The notes beneath the pieces are model-generated. The model was not told the DNA's origin, made no database searches, and worked only from the letters and a program-made list of their open reading frames with translations. The position numbers were made by a program, and so were the translations under genes. A stretch of DNA of 64,000 nt from Symbiodinium natans (lineage: Eukaryota; Sar; Dinophyceae; Suessiales; Symbiodiniaceae): the NCBI GenBank assembly GCA_905221605.1, contig CAJNDS010000835.1, forward strand, positions 310,001 to 374,000, in the 5' to 3' direction. Each line of letters opens with the position of its first letter. Position 1 is the stretch's first letter. Positions 30,055-41,889 of this stretch are shown here, piece by piece.

Positions 30055-33000
30055 AGGTTTTGCAGTTCTTGCCTCTGCCATCAGAAGTAGCAAACGGAAA
30101 ACCTGCAGATCTCTACAACTGTTTGTTTCATGCTCTCCGTGTACACAGCCAGTGCAAACTCCTAAGGGGGTTTAGGGTGTCAGTCATTCCTTTTTGCTGC
30201 TTTGGGCCCCTGTCTTCGCACTGCTGCCTGCTGCGTGGCTTCCATTGCTGCCTCCCACAGCTTGGGTTTAAAAACTGTCAACCCTACAGTAGGTGTTGAG
30301 CGGTGGTAGTGGAACCCACGGATTTCTGTGACCGGGGGGCTGCAGGTGGAACTCCAACCACAAGGCCCCGAAGCTTCATCGCAAGTCCTGGTGAAAGGCT
30401 TCGCAGTTAACTGAGAGGAGTATAAGAATACTCAGAATCAGAATTCCAACAAACAACACGAGTAAGACCTGGACCGCAGACAAAACAATTCCCCAGACGG
30501 CGACAGGTCGGCAGCGGCGGCATATGCCATAGCTGGGTTGGCCTAGGGCCTGGGGTTGGCTTATGGCTTGCCGGGGAGGGCTGAGGGTTTAGGAGGGCCT
30601 TACATCACCCTCAACCCTAAAGAGGCCACCCCAGATCGAAGACCGTTGCTTTGTTTCAGGGCTTGGGTATTGAATTGGAGATCCGGGGGGGAGGGGGGGG
30701 AACAGTTCTGTCGGACAAAAAACCAGCAGCACCAGTCCCGTGGGTTTTTTGAACACGTGCAGGGTTGCAACAAAGAGCTGCAGACACAGACGTTGCATAC
30801 CTGCAATGTGTTCTGCTATGCACCCTCGTGCCGGCTTTGAGCTTTTAGCAGGGATGATCCAAAGTTTAACCCAGGGTTTCGCATCACTAAGCTGCCATGC
30901 GCATGCACAACCGGCGGGTCTAAACCCGCCCCCCTTCATATTTGAGTCCTCAGCCTTGAATTCGAGAAATGTCAGCGAGGGGCTCCCGATCGCAGCAGTT
31001 GTTTGGGTTTTGGGGTCAAGGGTACGTAATCTCCTCCGAGAGCTCTCACACGAGACACCTCCGTCTCCAGCAGCATCTGCTTGGTTCTTTCATGTCGGGT
31101 TTCTGGTTTTGCTCTGTCCCTGGTTCGGTCATGCTGTCTGCTGTTGGGCCTGCTTGCCCGAGATCGGTTGTCTTAGCTACTTGCTAACTCGCGGCGTGGT
31201 TGCTAGCAGTCGAACTGGGACAGCCGCTTCGCCCATAAGCCTTGAGCACTGGAACCTAGGTAGGCCAGGCCTCCCTACGACCAGGCCAGCAATGGTGCTT
31301 TATAGCGCATCTTGAGAGGGGATAAACGAGATGAGGCCGCAGGTAGGGTGTATGAGGGTGAGGCTCCTCACACGCGTGCTCAGGATGCGGCCTGCTGTTG
31401 GACTTGTACGCAGGCTACATGTGCGTAGCCGGGCTCCGGGGGTGGGTCAGGGCACTGGACCCTATGCTTTAAGACATAGCTTAGGAGTCTAGGCTTCCTG
31501 CAAAATGCTCCAGTCCTCAAAGTTTCTTAAGGGGACACATCTCAGCAGCTAGTGCAGCGCGGTCTTTCCTGTTCGGATGGTCGTTCCGTGCAGCGGTGCA
31601 TTGCCGCATGCTCTCCCTGTCGTGCTCCTCACTGATCTCGGCCTCCATCTGCTGTCATCTGCGGCCTTTACGTAGGTGCTAAGTAGGTAGTCTTTATTTG
31701 AGAATTCTGAGGCAGTAAGTTCGAACCATCCGAACTCCTCTCAGCTCCTGCTGTCTTGTGTCTCCGACCTAGCTATGAATGCTTCGTTCTTCGGCCTTTG
31801 TCGGCACTCTTGTCAAGGCTTAGAGTTTAGGTAGAGTCTCGGGTTTAGGGTGGTTGAGTTGGGGCTTTGGGGGCTTAGGCTTAGGTAGTCCAAGGACATC
31901 CCCTGGATCCGTGCGCCCTGTATCGCCCTGTAACTAAATCGTCAGCAGTTTTCTGGCGTTTCGCGACGCGGGGGGAAGGGGGCACCTACGTTCACTGTTC
32001 ACTTCAACTTAATCTTGGACTGTTTTTGACTGGGTGGTTTGGGAGGTTGTTCTCCTAAAAAAAGCCAGATTGAGGGATCACACATTTTGGAAATGGTAAG
32101 TCTCGAGACGAGCCACAGGCCCCACATCGCCCTGCAAGAGAAGCGCTCAGACTCGGTCATAGTACGGTCATAGTGCTAGACACAACTGCGCGTGCAACGC
32201 AGCCGTCGTTCTGGCGCCCAAACTCACAAGAATCTCGCGAGCGGGAGAGAGGAAGCTCCTAAGACTCCCAAAGTCGCCTGGAAAGACGCTTCGTACCGTG
32301 CCCAGGACCCGAAGGCCCAGTTCGCAGGCTCACGGGGGAATAGTTGCCATCTTGTGGTTTCTGCGAGGCTCAAGTGGGGCGAAATCGACACGTAAGTCTT
32401 AAGTACAACTATCTAATGTGGGGTGCCTGAACGTTGGGGAGCTCCATTGCTTTTGACCTCTGTCGGTTGCGGTTGGCTCGATTCTGATAGGGATTCGCCA
32501 CGGCGCCCCGTGTTGCTCACGACCCCGCACATATCAGACATGATCACACATGCACACCGTTGCCTAGGCCGAGGCTTTGGGGTTATGAATCGCCGAAGGG
32601 ATCGCATGCGACGCTTCCTCATCTACAAGCCCTAAACCCTAGACCCAAGACCCTAAACCCAAAACCCTAAACCCTAATGGAGGTCTACCCCACTTAAGTC
32701 TCCAAGCCGTCCGTCATGCTAGAGTCGCCTGTGGGTATGCAGCACAGTCCGAATGTCCGAAGCACAGCCTGTCAGGCTGAGTATAACAACTAGCGTGCGG
32801 CCGTGCCTCCGAAATCAGGGCTTCAGGGAGTTATCTGGGCAGCCTGGGCGTTTAGATTTCTTTAGATGTTAGTGTACCAGGGCGAACCTTGATTTCTGAG
32901 ACCGGGCCAGCCGCCAATGGCACAGCTGTGCAAGATGAGAACAGAAGGGGGCCTAGGGGCCTCAGGGCCGTCGAGGCTACCAGTAAGGATGTAGGACCTA

Positions 33001-35417
33001 ATGTAGGACGGCCGTCTGAGCTACTTGAGGTGGCTGCCTTTGGTTTCTCCCCACTGCATGGAACAGCACCCCTCAGTTTGAAAGGGCTCCTTCTGCGACC
33101 CCGGACGTTTCCCTCTGCCCTGGCTTCGACAGCTTTGGGAGTTGGAGAGAGCCTCGGCAGATGTCAGGATGCTCTTCAGGGATATGATGTCGAACTTTGA
33201 GAGTGCATGTTGCCTCTTCGCATGCAATATTTGGGATTGGTCTTTGCCATCTGCATTCCTGAGGATTTGTACGATGTACACCTCATGACTTCGAGCAACT
33301 TCGTATTTATGCTTTCGATCTTTTCTCGCCGTTCGCTTGACCGATGTCATGCCTTCCAATTTCTTGCAAGCTGCTGCTTCCGAGTGCTAAGTCACTGCTC
33401 GTCCGGTTGGTTCAGTTCTGTCGTACTTCCTTTGCCTGCTGTTTCCTGTATGGTGCTTGGATGAGACGGGGGCTGAAGACGGTTTAGAGCTTTACTAGTT
33501 TGAAGCTCCTTGACGTGGTAGGACGCAGGATGCTGGGTCCCTCACGCATCTGGGTATTGGTGACGAAGTCAGGGTTTCTGTTGAAGGTCGCCCAGAGCGC
33601 CAGCTCTTCTGTACATGTTGAGCCCCGTGAGTCTGCTTGAAGCAATATGGTGTGCGGAAGGCTCCTTGTCGAATTGTTCAAGGGACTAGAGGAGGGACTC
33701 TTACCCCTTATAAGGGACCTCAGGGGTGATTTAGGGGGTTATTTGTTCTAGGGGTTCCTTAAGTTGCACCAAGCCGGTCCACAACCTTGTAGCCCACTCC
33801 CCTGACACCCCAAAAGCCTTAAGCCCCCTATGGCACAATGAGAAACAGAGCCCCGACCCCCAAATGTCCTCCCGAGCCCAGGAGCATCTCGGCTCCGCAA
33901 AAGAGACCCTGATGAGGTGGTGCTTTGCCCACAGCCGCAGTGGTGCCTGGGAGCGGAGGGGGTGGTTTATTCACCACCAAGTAGGTCTTGAAATTCGGGT
34001 TTAGGGTTTAGGGTTTAGGGTTCCTGGAGCTACCCTAAGCCCCGAAACCAGAGACCCTGGGCCAATGCCAGCCTCGAAGTGTTTTTGGGCAGTCCGCCCG
34101 GGCTTTCACCTTCGAGCCCAGATTTCATCTTGTATGATGCCATTCCTCCTCAGGGTTTAGGGTTCAGGGTTGTGAGAGCTTTGTTGTTCGAGTCAACAGG
34201 AGTTTTCAAGCTTCAGGCTCACTACCTTTTCCTGTCCCAGTTTCAGGGTGCCTACCGGCCATCGGCAACAGCAGCCGTTACCAAATCTTTTGACACCTAC
34301 GAATGCAGTTTTGGAGGCCCTGAACTTGCCTGGCATCCCATTTTTTCATTATATTGTTAAATTCATATATGTTAACATGTTGTGATCTTGTTAGATCATC
34401 ATATAACTAGACCCTAAACCCTAAACTGAACTTTAAACCTTGCTGTGGTGCAATCTCTGCGCGCTCCGCACTGCCGTTTGGCTCCTGCCAGTCTTGACGC
34501 CAGATTGGTTTTGGAAAGTTGGCCGTGAGCCGCCGGGACCCAAGAATTCTGGGGGGGAAGCGGGAAGCTTAGGGGCCCGTAAGCCCGCAATTTCAAGAGT
34601 TGAGGGGTTTAAGGAGGGGCCATCATCTTATTCCCCTATATAACGCAAGATATACCCCTAAGGTCCATTGTAAGGGTCCCTCCTTTAGTCTCTTCAAAGA
34701 ACCTCGATACACCCCAAGACCCCAAAACCCGAGGGTGAGAACCTTTTTCTTTCCTTTCAGTCAACCAGTCATTTAGATCAGGAATCCCTGCGGAGTGGTT
34801 CGTCCAGCTGTGCGGGTGCAAAACAAGCCCAAGGGCCCAACAACCCTAAGCAGCGGGGCACTTGCAGTTGGTCAGTCCTCAACCCTAAGCCGCTCTTGCT
34901 CTCAACCCATCCAGGCAGAGCATTCGGGGAGGGTAGTTTAGGGTTTAGGGCTCCTTAGGCTGCACAAGGGTGTTTTTTTGACTTGCGGTAGCATGTACCA
35001 AGACAAGTGGTGGTGTTTCATGGGGTCGGCTGCTGCACTAACTCACCCCCCTCCCCGAAACGAGAAGTCTGTTGAAGGGGACCGCCGGGGTTGGCGTAGC
35101 AAGACGGATCCCCTGGCTTCGCGGAGGGGCGCGGAAGAGCTGACTGGGTTCATTGTGAAGGAATCTGGCGACTCTGCTCTTTTTTTTGCAGCCCCTCAAC
35201 AAGAACCCAGCTTAGAAAAAGGGGAGCCTCTCTTGAGCATCGGGTCCAAGGTGAAGCCCGAAACCCCGGCTGAAGGTTGAGGTTTTTGGGACGATTTTGG
35301 GACCTCACCCCCTGGGCCTTCTATTCGCAAATGCCAAGAAACATGAATCTGCACGACCATCCCAGCAAGAATGACCACACAATGTGAAGAATAAGAAGGA
35401 CAATCCAGCCCTGCCAA

Positions 35418-35553
35418 GCCCTAAACCCTAAACCCTAAACCCTCAACCCTCAACCCTAAACCCTAAACCCTAAACCCTAAACCCTAAACCCTAAACCCTA
35501 AACCCTAAACCCTAAACCCTAAACCCTAAACCCTAAACCCTAAACCCTAAACA
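35418..35553 (-). repeat. Interstitial telomere-like array (CCCTAAA)n
   Basis: About 19 units with two CCCTCAA variants. It ends 27 bases before the presumed start codon of gene A (35581), so it lies in the promoter/leader region of that gene. Confidence 0.95.
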
Positions 35554-35580
35554 CCCCGAAGGCCGGGCTCGTCGCTCGCC

Positions 35581-38369
35581 ATGAGCTACTCCATGTATCA
35601 GCAGCCGGCGTTCCCACAGCTATACCAACAGTCGACGGCCGGGCGGGTTTATAGTCTCGCGGCGATCTTGCGGGGGGTTCCAGTGTGCCCCGGCTCCCAG
35701 CTGAGGACAAGAGTCCGGTGTAGCATTATTGGGTTGGCTGAGTTGTCCAGGGTTTCTTTCTGAAGTGGACCACGTGTGTTGGGCTGGCTTGTCGGCAGGC
35801 GCAGACGTCTCAGCCGACGCAGTCCCAGTCCCAACCACAGCAGCCGCACAGCAAGAAGTGTTACTGCTAATGTGATGCCCACTACTCACCTATCTCAGCT
35901 TCAAACTCGCCTGCCCAACAGTGAGCGTCGAAGACCTCCGATTGATCCCCCAAAGCCTGAGACCTTCAGCACGCCGAGGCAGCAGACCTCGAGCTATCCC
36001 GGCTGCTTGGCCCGTGTTTCGCGGTCTGGGGGTCTCTGTTGGATGTCGGGCTTGTATGGGTCTCTAGGATGCGTCTCTCTCCGTGTCAATTCCAACCCCA
36101 AACCCAAACCCCTAAACCTCAAAACCCTAAGCCGTAAACCCAATTCTGTAAGGCCAGCGCCAGCTGATGCTCATGATGCTCGGGGGTTTGGGTCTGAAAG
36201 CCGGGCCAGTGCCAGCTGATGCTCATGATGCTCGGGGTTTGGGTTTGAAAGCCCGGGCCAGCGCCAGCTGATGCTCATGATGCTTGGGGGTTTGGGTCTG
36301 AGAGCCAGCGCCGGGCCAGCGCCAGCTGATGCTCATGATGCTCAGGGGTTTGGGTCTGAAAGCCCGGGCCAGCGCCAGCTGATGCTCATGATGCTCGGGG
36401 TTTGGGTCTGAAAGCCCGGGCCAGCGCCAGCTGATGCTCGTGATGCTCGGGGGTTTGGGTCTGAGAGCCTGGGCCAGGCCCGGTCCAGCGCCAGCTGATC
36501 CTCATGATGCTCGGGGGTTTTGGGTCTGAAAGCCCGGGCCAGTGCCAGCTGATGCTCATGATGCTCGGGGGTTTTGGTCTGAAAGCCCGGGCCAGCGCCA
36601 GCTGATGCTCATGATGCTCGGGGGTGTGGGTCTGAAAGCCCCGGGCCAGCGCCAACTGATGCTCATGATGCTCAGGGGTTTGGGTTTGAAAGCCCGGGCC
36701 AGCGCCAGCTGATGCTCATGATGCTCGGGGGTTTGGGTCTGAACGCCCGGGCCAGCGCCAGCTAATGCTGATGATGCTCGGGGTTTGGGTTTGAAAGCCC
36801 GGGCCAGCGCCAGCTGATGCTCATGATGCTCGGGGGTTTGGGTCTGAAAGCCGGGCCAGTGCCAGCTGATGCTCATGATGCTCGGGGTTTGGGTTTGAAA
36901 GCCCGGGCCAGCGCCAGCTGATGCTCGTGATGCTCGGGGGTCTGGGTCTGAGAGCCCGGCCCAGCGCCAGCTGATGCTCATGATGTCGGGGGTTTGGGTC
37001 TGAAAGCCCGGGCCAGCGCCAGCTGATGCTCATGATGCTCGCGGTCTGGGTCTGAAAGCCCGGGCCAGCGCCAGCTGATGCTCATGATGCTCGGGGGTTT
37101 GGGTCTGAAAGCCGGGGCCAGCGCCAGCTGATGCTCATGATGCTCGGGGGTTTGGGTCTGAAAGCCCGCTCATGATGCTCGGGGGTTTGGGTCTGAAAGC
37201 CGGGGCCAGCGCCAGCTGATGCTCGTGATGCTCGGGGTTTGGGTCTGAAAGCCGGGGCCAGTGCCAGCTGATGCTCATGATGCTCGGGGTTTGGGTCTGA
37301 GAGCCAGCGCCAGCTGATGCTCGTGATGCTCGAAGGTTGGGGTTTGAAAGGCCGGGCCAGCGCCAGCTGATGCTCATGATGCTCGGGGGTTTGGGTCTGA
37401 AAGCCGGGGCCAGCGCCAGCTGATGCTCATGATGCTCGGGGGTTTGGGTCTGAAAGCCGGGGCCAGTGCCAGCTGATGCTCATGATGCTCGGGGGTTTGG
37501 GTCTGAGAGCCAGTGCCAGCTGATGCTCGTGATGCTCGAAGGTTGGGGTTTGAAAGGCCGGGCCAGCACCAGCTGATGCTCATGATGCTCGGGGGTTTGG
37601 GTCTGAAAGCCGGGGCCAGCGCCAGCTGATGCTCGTGATGCTCGGGGTTTGGGTCTGAAAGCCGGGGCCAGTGCCAGCTGATGCTCATGATGCTCGGGGG
37701 TTTGGGTCTGAGAGCCAGCGCCAGCTGATGCTCGTGATGCTCGAAGGTTTGGGTTTGAAAGCCCGGGCCAGCGCCAGCTGATGCTCATGATGCTCGGGGG
37801 TTTGGGTCTGAAGCCAGCGCCAGCTCATGCTCATGATGCTCGGGGCGGGAGTTTGAGCCTGAGCTGATGCTCATGATGCTTATATTGTTCTGCCACGCCC
37901 TTGTGCTGGTGAGCATGCCGGACTCCTGGTAGGGTGTCAAAACTCTTGAGTGAAAAGCCGGATCGGGCCCAACTCTTCTTCGAGACGAAAAAGGCCACCC
38001 TTTTCATTCTCCAGCAACTCTGGGACCTAGTGACCTAGTATACCGGTTTAAAGCACGAGGCTACTCTTCCGCTCAGCAAGCGGCGACGCCTTCAACCCAG
38101 CAGGCTCGGCAGATTCCTTGAAGGGCTCTGATGCCTCTATGTGCCCTTTCCACAGATGCATGCCAGCGCCGTTTACTTCGTGAGCAGCTCCAGAGCAATC
38201 CCAAAGCCGTAGTGTTACTGCTACGCCTTATTCAGCACGAGCTGTTTCTAAATTCAGTTTGGGCTTCAGGGTTTCGGGGGCTGCAGAGGGCGCAAAGCGT
38301 TGTGTAGGCACCCCCTCTGAAGCTTTTCAGCCACCTAATCTGGGCCTAGGCCTGACATATTGGCCCATG

Positions 38370-38408
<39 letters not shown>

Positions 38409-41400
38409 GTCTCCTTATAACCCAGACCCTCATATCTGCAATTGTATGGAAGAGAGGGTCCCTGAAGCCCACACACCCGCCCTCCCCCCCGGCCCCCCCC
38501 CCAAGTCGCAGGCGCATGCGGGGTACGGGCCGGGCCAGGGCCAAGTCGTCCCGGCGCAAGTGCCGCCGAGGGGCACCGCTGGCGCTGCCGAGGAGTTGTT
38601 AGGGTTTTGGCCTTGAAGAACCCAAAGTCCTTTTTGGTGGGCGGGAGTCTTCGGTAACCTAGAACAGGTAGGTCTTGGGTTCTTGAGGCAAAGGATTTAG
38701 GGTTTTTAGAGGAAAAACATTGCCTATCGGGCTGCAGACGGCAGCTGACGGATTCCCGAGTCTGCGAGAGAGAGAGAGGTTTGGCAAGCTGGGTTTGTTT
38801 CGGGTCTTGGGGTCCGGGGTTTTAGAAGAAGCGCTTTCGCATTGCAGCATCCCTAAACCCTATAGGCCTGATGTAACACTGCATCTTCTGGGGGTCCGCG
38901 CTCCCATTGCTAGTGAGGAAGCCGTGCCCGACACTCCTTGCAGGATGTGGTGGGCAACGTCGCCCACATTGCAGTCACTGGCTGCACGCACAGCACGGTC
39001 GGCGGGATCGTGCGCGGGAATTTCACCGCAAACGGGCAGAACCATGGTAGGCCAACCTACAAAAAGGACCAGCAGGTCAATGGCCTAGACGTTCAGTTGT
39101 ACTACTGGGATGACCGGGATGGCCCAAACTTCTGCGGCTGGTGGTTTGGCCCAAAGGTCGGCGGTGACCAGGTGTGGGCATACCACCCCAGCAGCTCAGC
39201 CGGCACCCCACCCCGCACGGGCTGGAAAGTGCCTTACGATGGCCCTGCAGACCCGACCTTCGTCATCAGCCCTTCGCAGCCGGGCGCAGCAGCAGCAGGA
39301 GGAGCCACGGCGGCCACCGGCCAGGGCGCGCAATCGCAGCAGCAGGCTGCCCAAGCGCTCCAACAGCAATATGCGGCCTACACACAGCAGCTACAGCAAC
39401 AGCAGGCGGCCTACATGCAGCACTATGCGCAGCAAGCCGAGCAGCTCAAGCAGCAGCAGGAGCAGATGATCGCCGCGCAGCAAAAGGCCATGGCCATGGC
39501 CGCCATGAAGAGTTCCTCGCCAAAGAGCCCGCTTTTTAGCTTTTGAAGTCTTCCTTCAGATGTAGCTTAGATGTGCTTGCATCCTCGTCCTCTTCATGTG
39601 TTGTGGACTTCGGTAGAGGGTTGCAAGGCTAATGTGTGTCTCCGTGTGTATGCGAGTGTGTGCTATGCCGCTGTGCTTCTGATTTGCTGTAAGGCAAGCA
39701 AGAGGAGATGAAAGTAAAGCAGCAAGAAGAGATGAAGCGGAAGGCAGCAGAGCATCAGAGGACTCCGTTGAGGGTTTCCGGATGTCCGCTTCGGCGAGTC
39801 GGCAGAAGATTCAAGGTTAAATAACCTCAAACCGGACCCCCGATTTGTAAGATTGAAAGCTCCTCCCCGCCAAGGGTTCAGGGTAAAAGCCCCCAAATTG
39901 GCAAGGATGATGGAGGAGCGGCAAAAGCAGGCGGAGGAACAGCGAGCGGCGATGAAGATCCGCCAGTACATGCAGAAGGCCCCCCCCCCGCCCGACAGAA
40001 GGGCCACAGGGTGCCCAAGCACCCATACACAAAGTGCAAGGCACTGCCCTTCCTCACCTTGCAAAGTTCCTGAAAGTCCTGGACTTCCTTCCTTAGGCTT
40101 AAGAGGGCCAACCGCGCTTTCTTGGATGGTTTTTGAGGGTTTCCTTCCTGGTTGTGTAGAAAGGCAAAGGTACTCCGACAACAATCCCTCAAAAAAAGTC
40201 GTATAAAGTAGCATAGGTACTCTTGGGTCTAGTAGTGGCATCATCATATGGTAGTAGAATAAAGTAGTAGAATACAGTAATATGATTTTAGATATATGGT
40301 GTTCGAGAAATGTATAGAACCACGGCAGTATATTCATTAATATAGGAGTATAGTAGTATAGTCGCATAGGTAGTATAGTAGTATATCATAGTATAGTATC
40401 GCCGGATAGCATAGTACACTAACGAGTTTTCGAAATCCTTTGAAATCGAGGCAGTCGAAGTACAGTACGGTATAGTAGCACAGTAGCATAGTAGTGTCGT
40501 AGAGTGGTAGTGTAGTAGTGTAGTGGTGTAGTGGTGTCATAGTAGTGTGGTAGTCTCGTCGTAAAGTTGTTTCGCAATAGAATAGTGTGGTAATACAGTA
40601 ATACATTTGTATAACCTTCTACTACCATCAGGTGTAAATCCAACGACATGGCAAATTCCCATCTAAGAACCGGAAATTAAGCCCTTGAAGCTTTAAGACC
40701 CTAAGGCACTGAAAGGCCGAACGCCCTCCAAAGAAACGCAGGGTCCCCCCTCCGCCCCCCCCCCCCCCCCCCCCCCCCCCCGCCCCAGGTTGCTTTCCCC
40801 CACCCCCATCCCTTCCCCCTCGAAGTCGAAGGTGCGCCTTTCCACAGAAGAGAATCTGGCCCAGCACCACCAGGACAGGGTTTTGGGCTTCCTGGTTGAT
40901 CTAAGCTCTGGGGCCCTATTCTTCCTCCCCCAGCCATGCGGCATAGACATGAAATACACGAGCAGCTCTAAACCCCCCCCCCCCCGCATGTGAGGAGCTG
41001 GCCGACGTCATGCAGGAAGAGTTGATCAAGTGTGGACTCCAAGCTCCCAAGGCCGGACTTCGTGACCCACGATGGCGTGAATTCCATCAGGGTTTCGGGT
41101 TTCGGGTTTCGGGTTTAGGGTTTAGGGTTTCGGGTTTTGATGGTTTAAGGACAAACTAAGATGTGGTCCTTTCTTCAAAAAGGCGGCCCCTATTACTTGG
41201 CTCCGTGGGCGTCAAGTGCCCGGGGAGCGTCCCTGCTATCTATGCCCAAAGCATGCCCAGAGCAAGCGCCGGCATGCTCTTGGCGGCTTTTCTCTTGCGT
41301 AGAAGGAGCTATACTCACTATTGAATACTGTCCGCATCTACAGACTTATTACTTCCTGCAGTGGCTCCGCCCCGCTCGCCCTTTTCCGAAAACGGCTGCG

Positions 41401-41858
41401 TGAAGACGTGGTTGCGACTAGCCGACCGCTGCCCTGCTTTTTGCTAGCCTAGCCTGGGCCTGCGCATGCCTGCGCCGTGTGTTCATCACTTGCATACTCT
41501 CTGTTACTGCCCAGCGCAGTAGCTTCGGTCCAACGAAGCCCTCTTCCCCAGCAAGCTCTGTTTAACCTGTCAGGCGTGGTATTTCCTGGACGTCCTGGAT
41601 TTCGCACACAAAGTCCTCTTCTTCTTTTTCTCTCAGAATCAAAGACCAAATGCACCTCTCGGATAGTGAACGCAGGGCTGCAATTAGACGTAGTGCTTTG
41701 GGCGTATCCATGTTTATGTTCCCTTCAGACCAGGACTTCGCACGCGTGGGAGGGGGGGGGGGGGGGCTTCAGGTTCCCCATGCCCCACAGCAAAAGAAGA
41801 AGAAGGAGAAGAAGAAGACGAAGAAGAAGAAGAAGGAGAAGAAGAAGAAGAAGAAGAA

Positions 41859-41889
<31 letters not shown>

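Larger units (their letters stand above)
25013..35410. other. Long gene-poor interval between the two coiled-coil genes
   Basis: This interval may be the 3' part of the upstream gene or intergenic. It holds telomere-like arrays (26938-27006, 27114-27170, 27856-27930, 28058-28229, 28578-28640, 29649-29706), poly-G and poly-C runs, a MITE (29948-30054) and many short frames without recognisable domains. Exon-like patches near 30342-30405 (VELQPQGPEASSQVLVKGF), 32192-32335 and 33020-33200 were seen but could not be joined or assigned. Confidence 0.45.

Noticed and set aside
36151-37880. Series of minus-strand frames reading MSISWRWPGLSDPNP-like repeats
   Set aside because: They follow directly from the 54-base minisatellite unit (18 codons) and have no flanking coding context.
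36151-37880. CRISPR-like array
   Set aside because: There are no unique spacers between repeats; the whole unit is repeated, and the genome is eukaryotic.
39487-39546. Gene A ending at the stop after SPLFSF
   Set aside because: Possible, but a GC donor at 39487 followed by in-phase coiled-coil exons (39699 onwards) explains the downstream coding blocks better.
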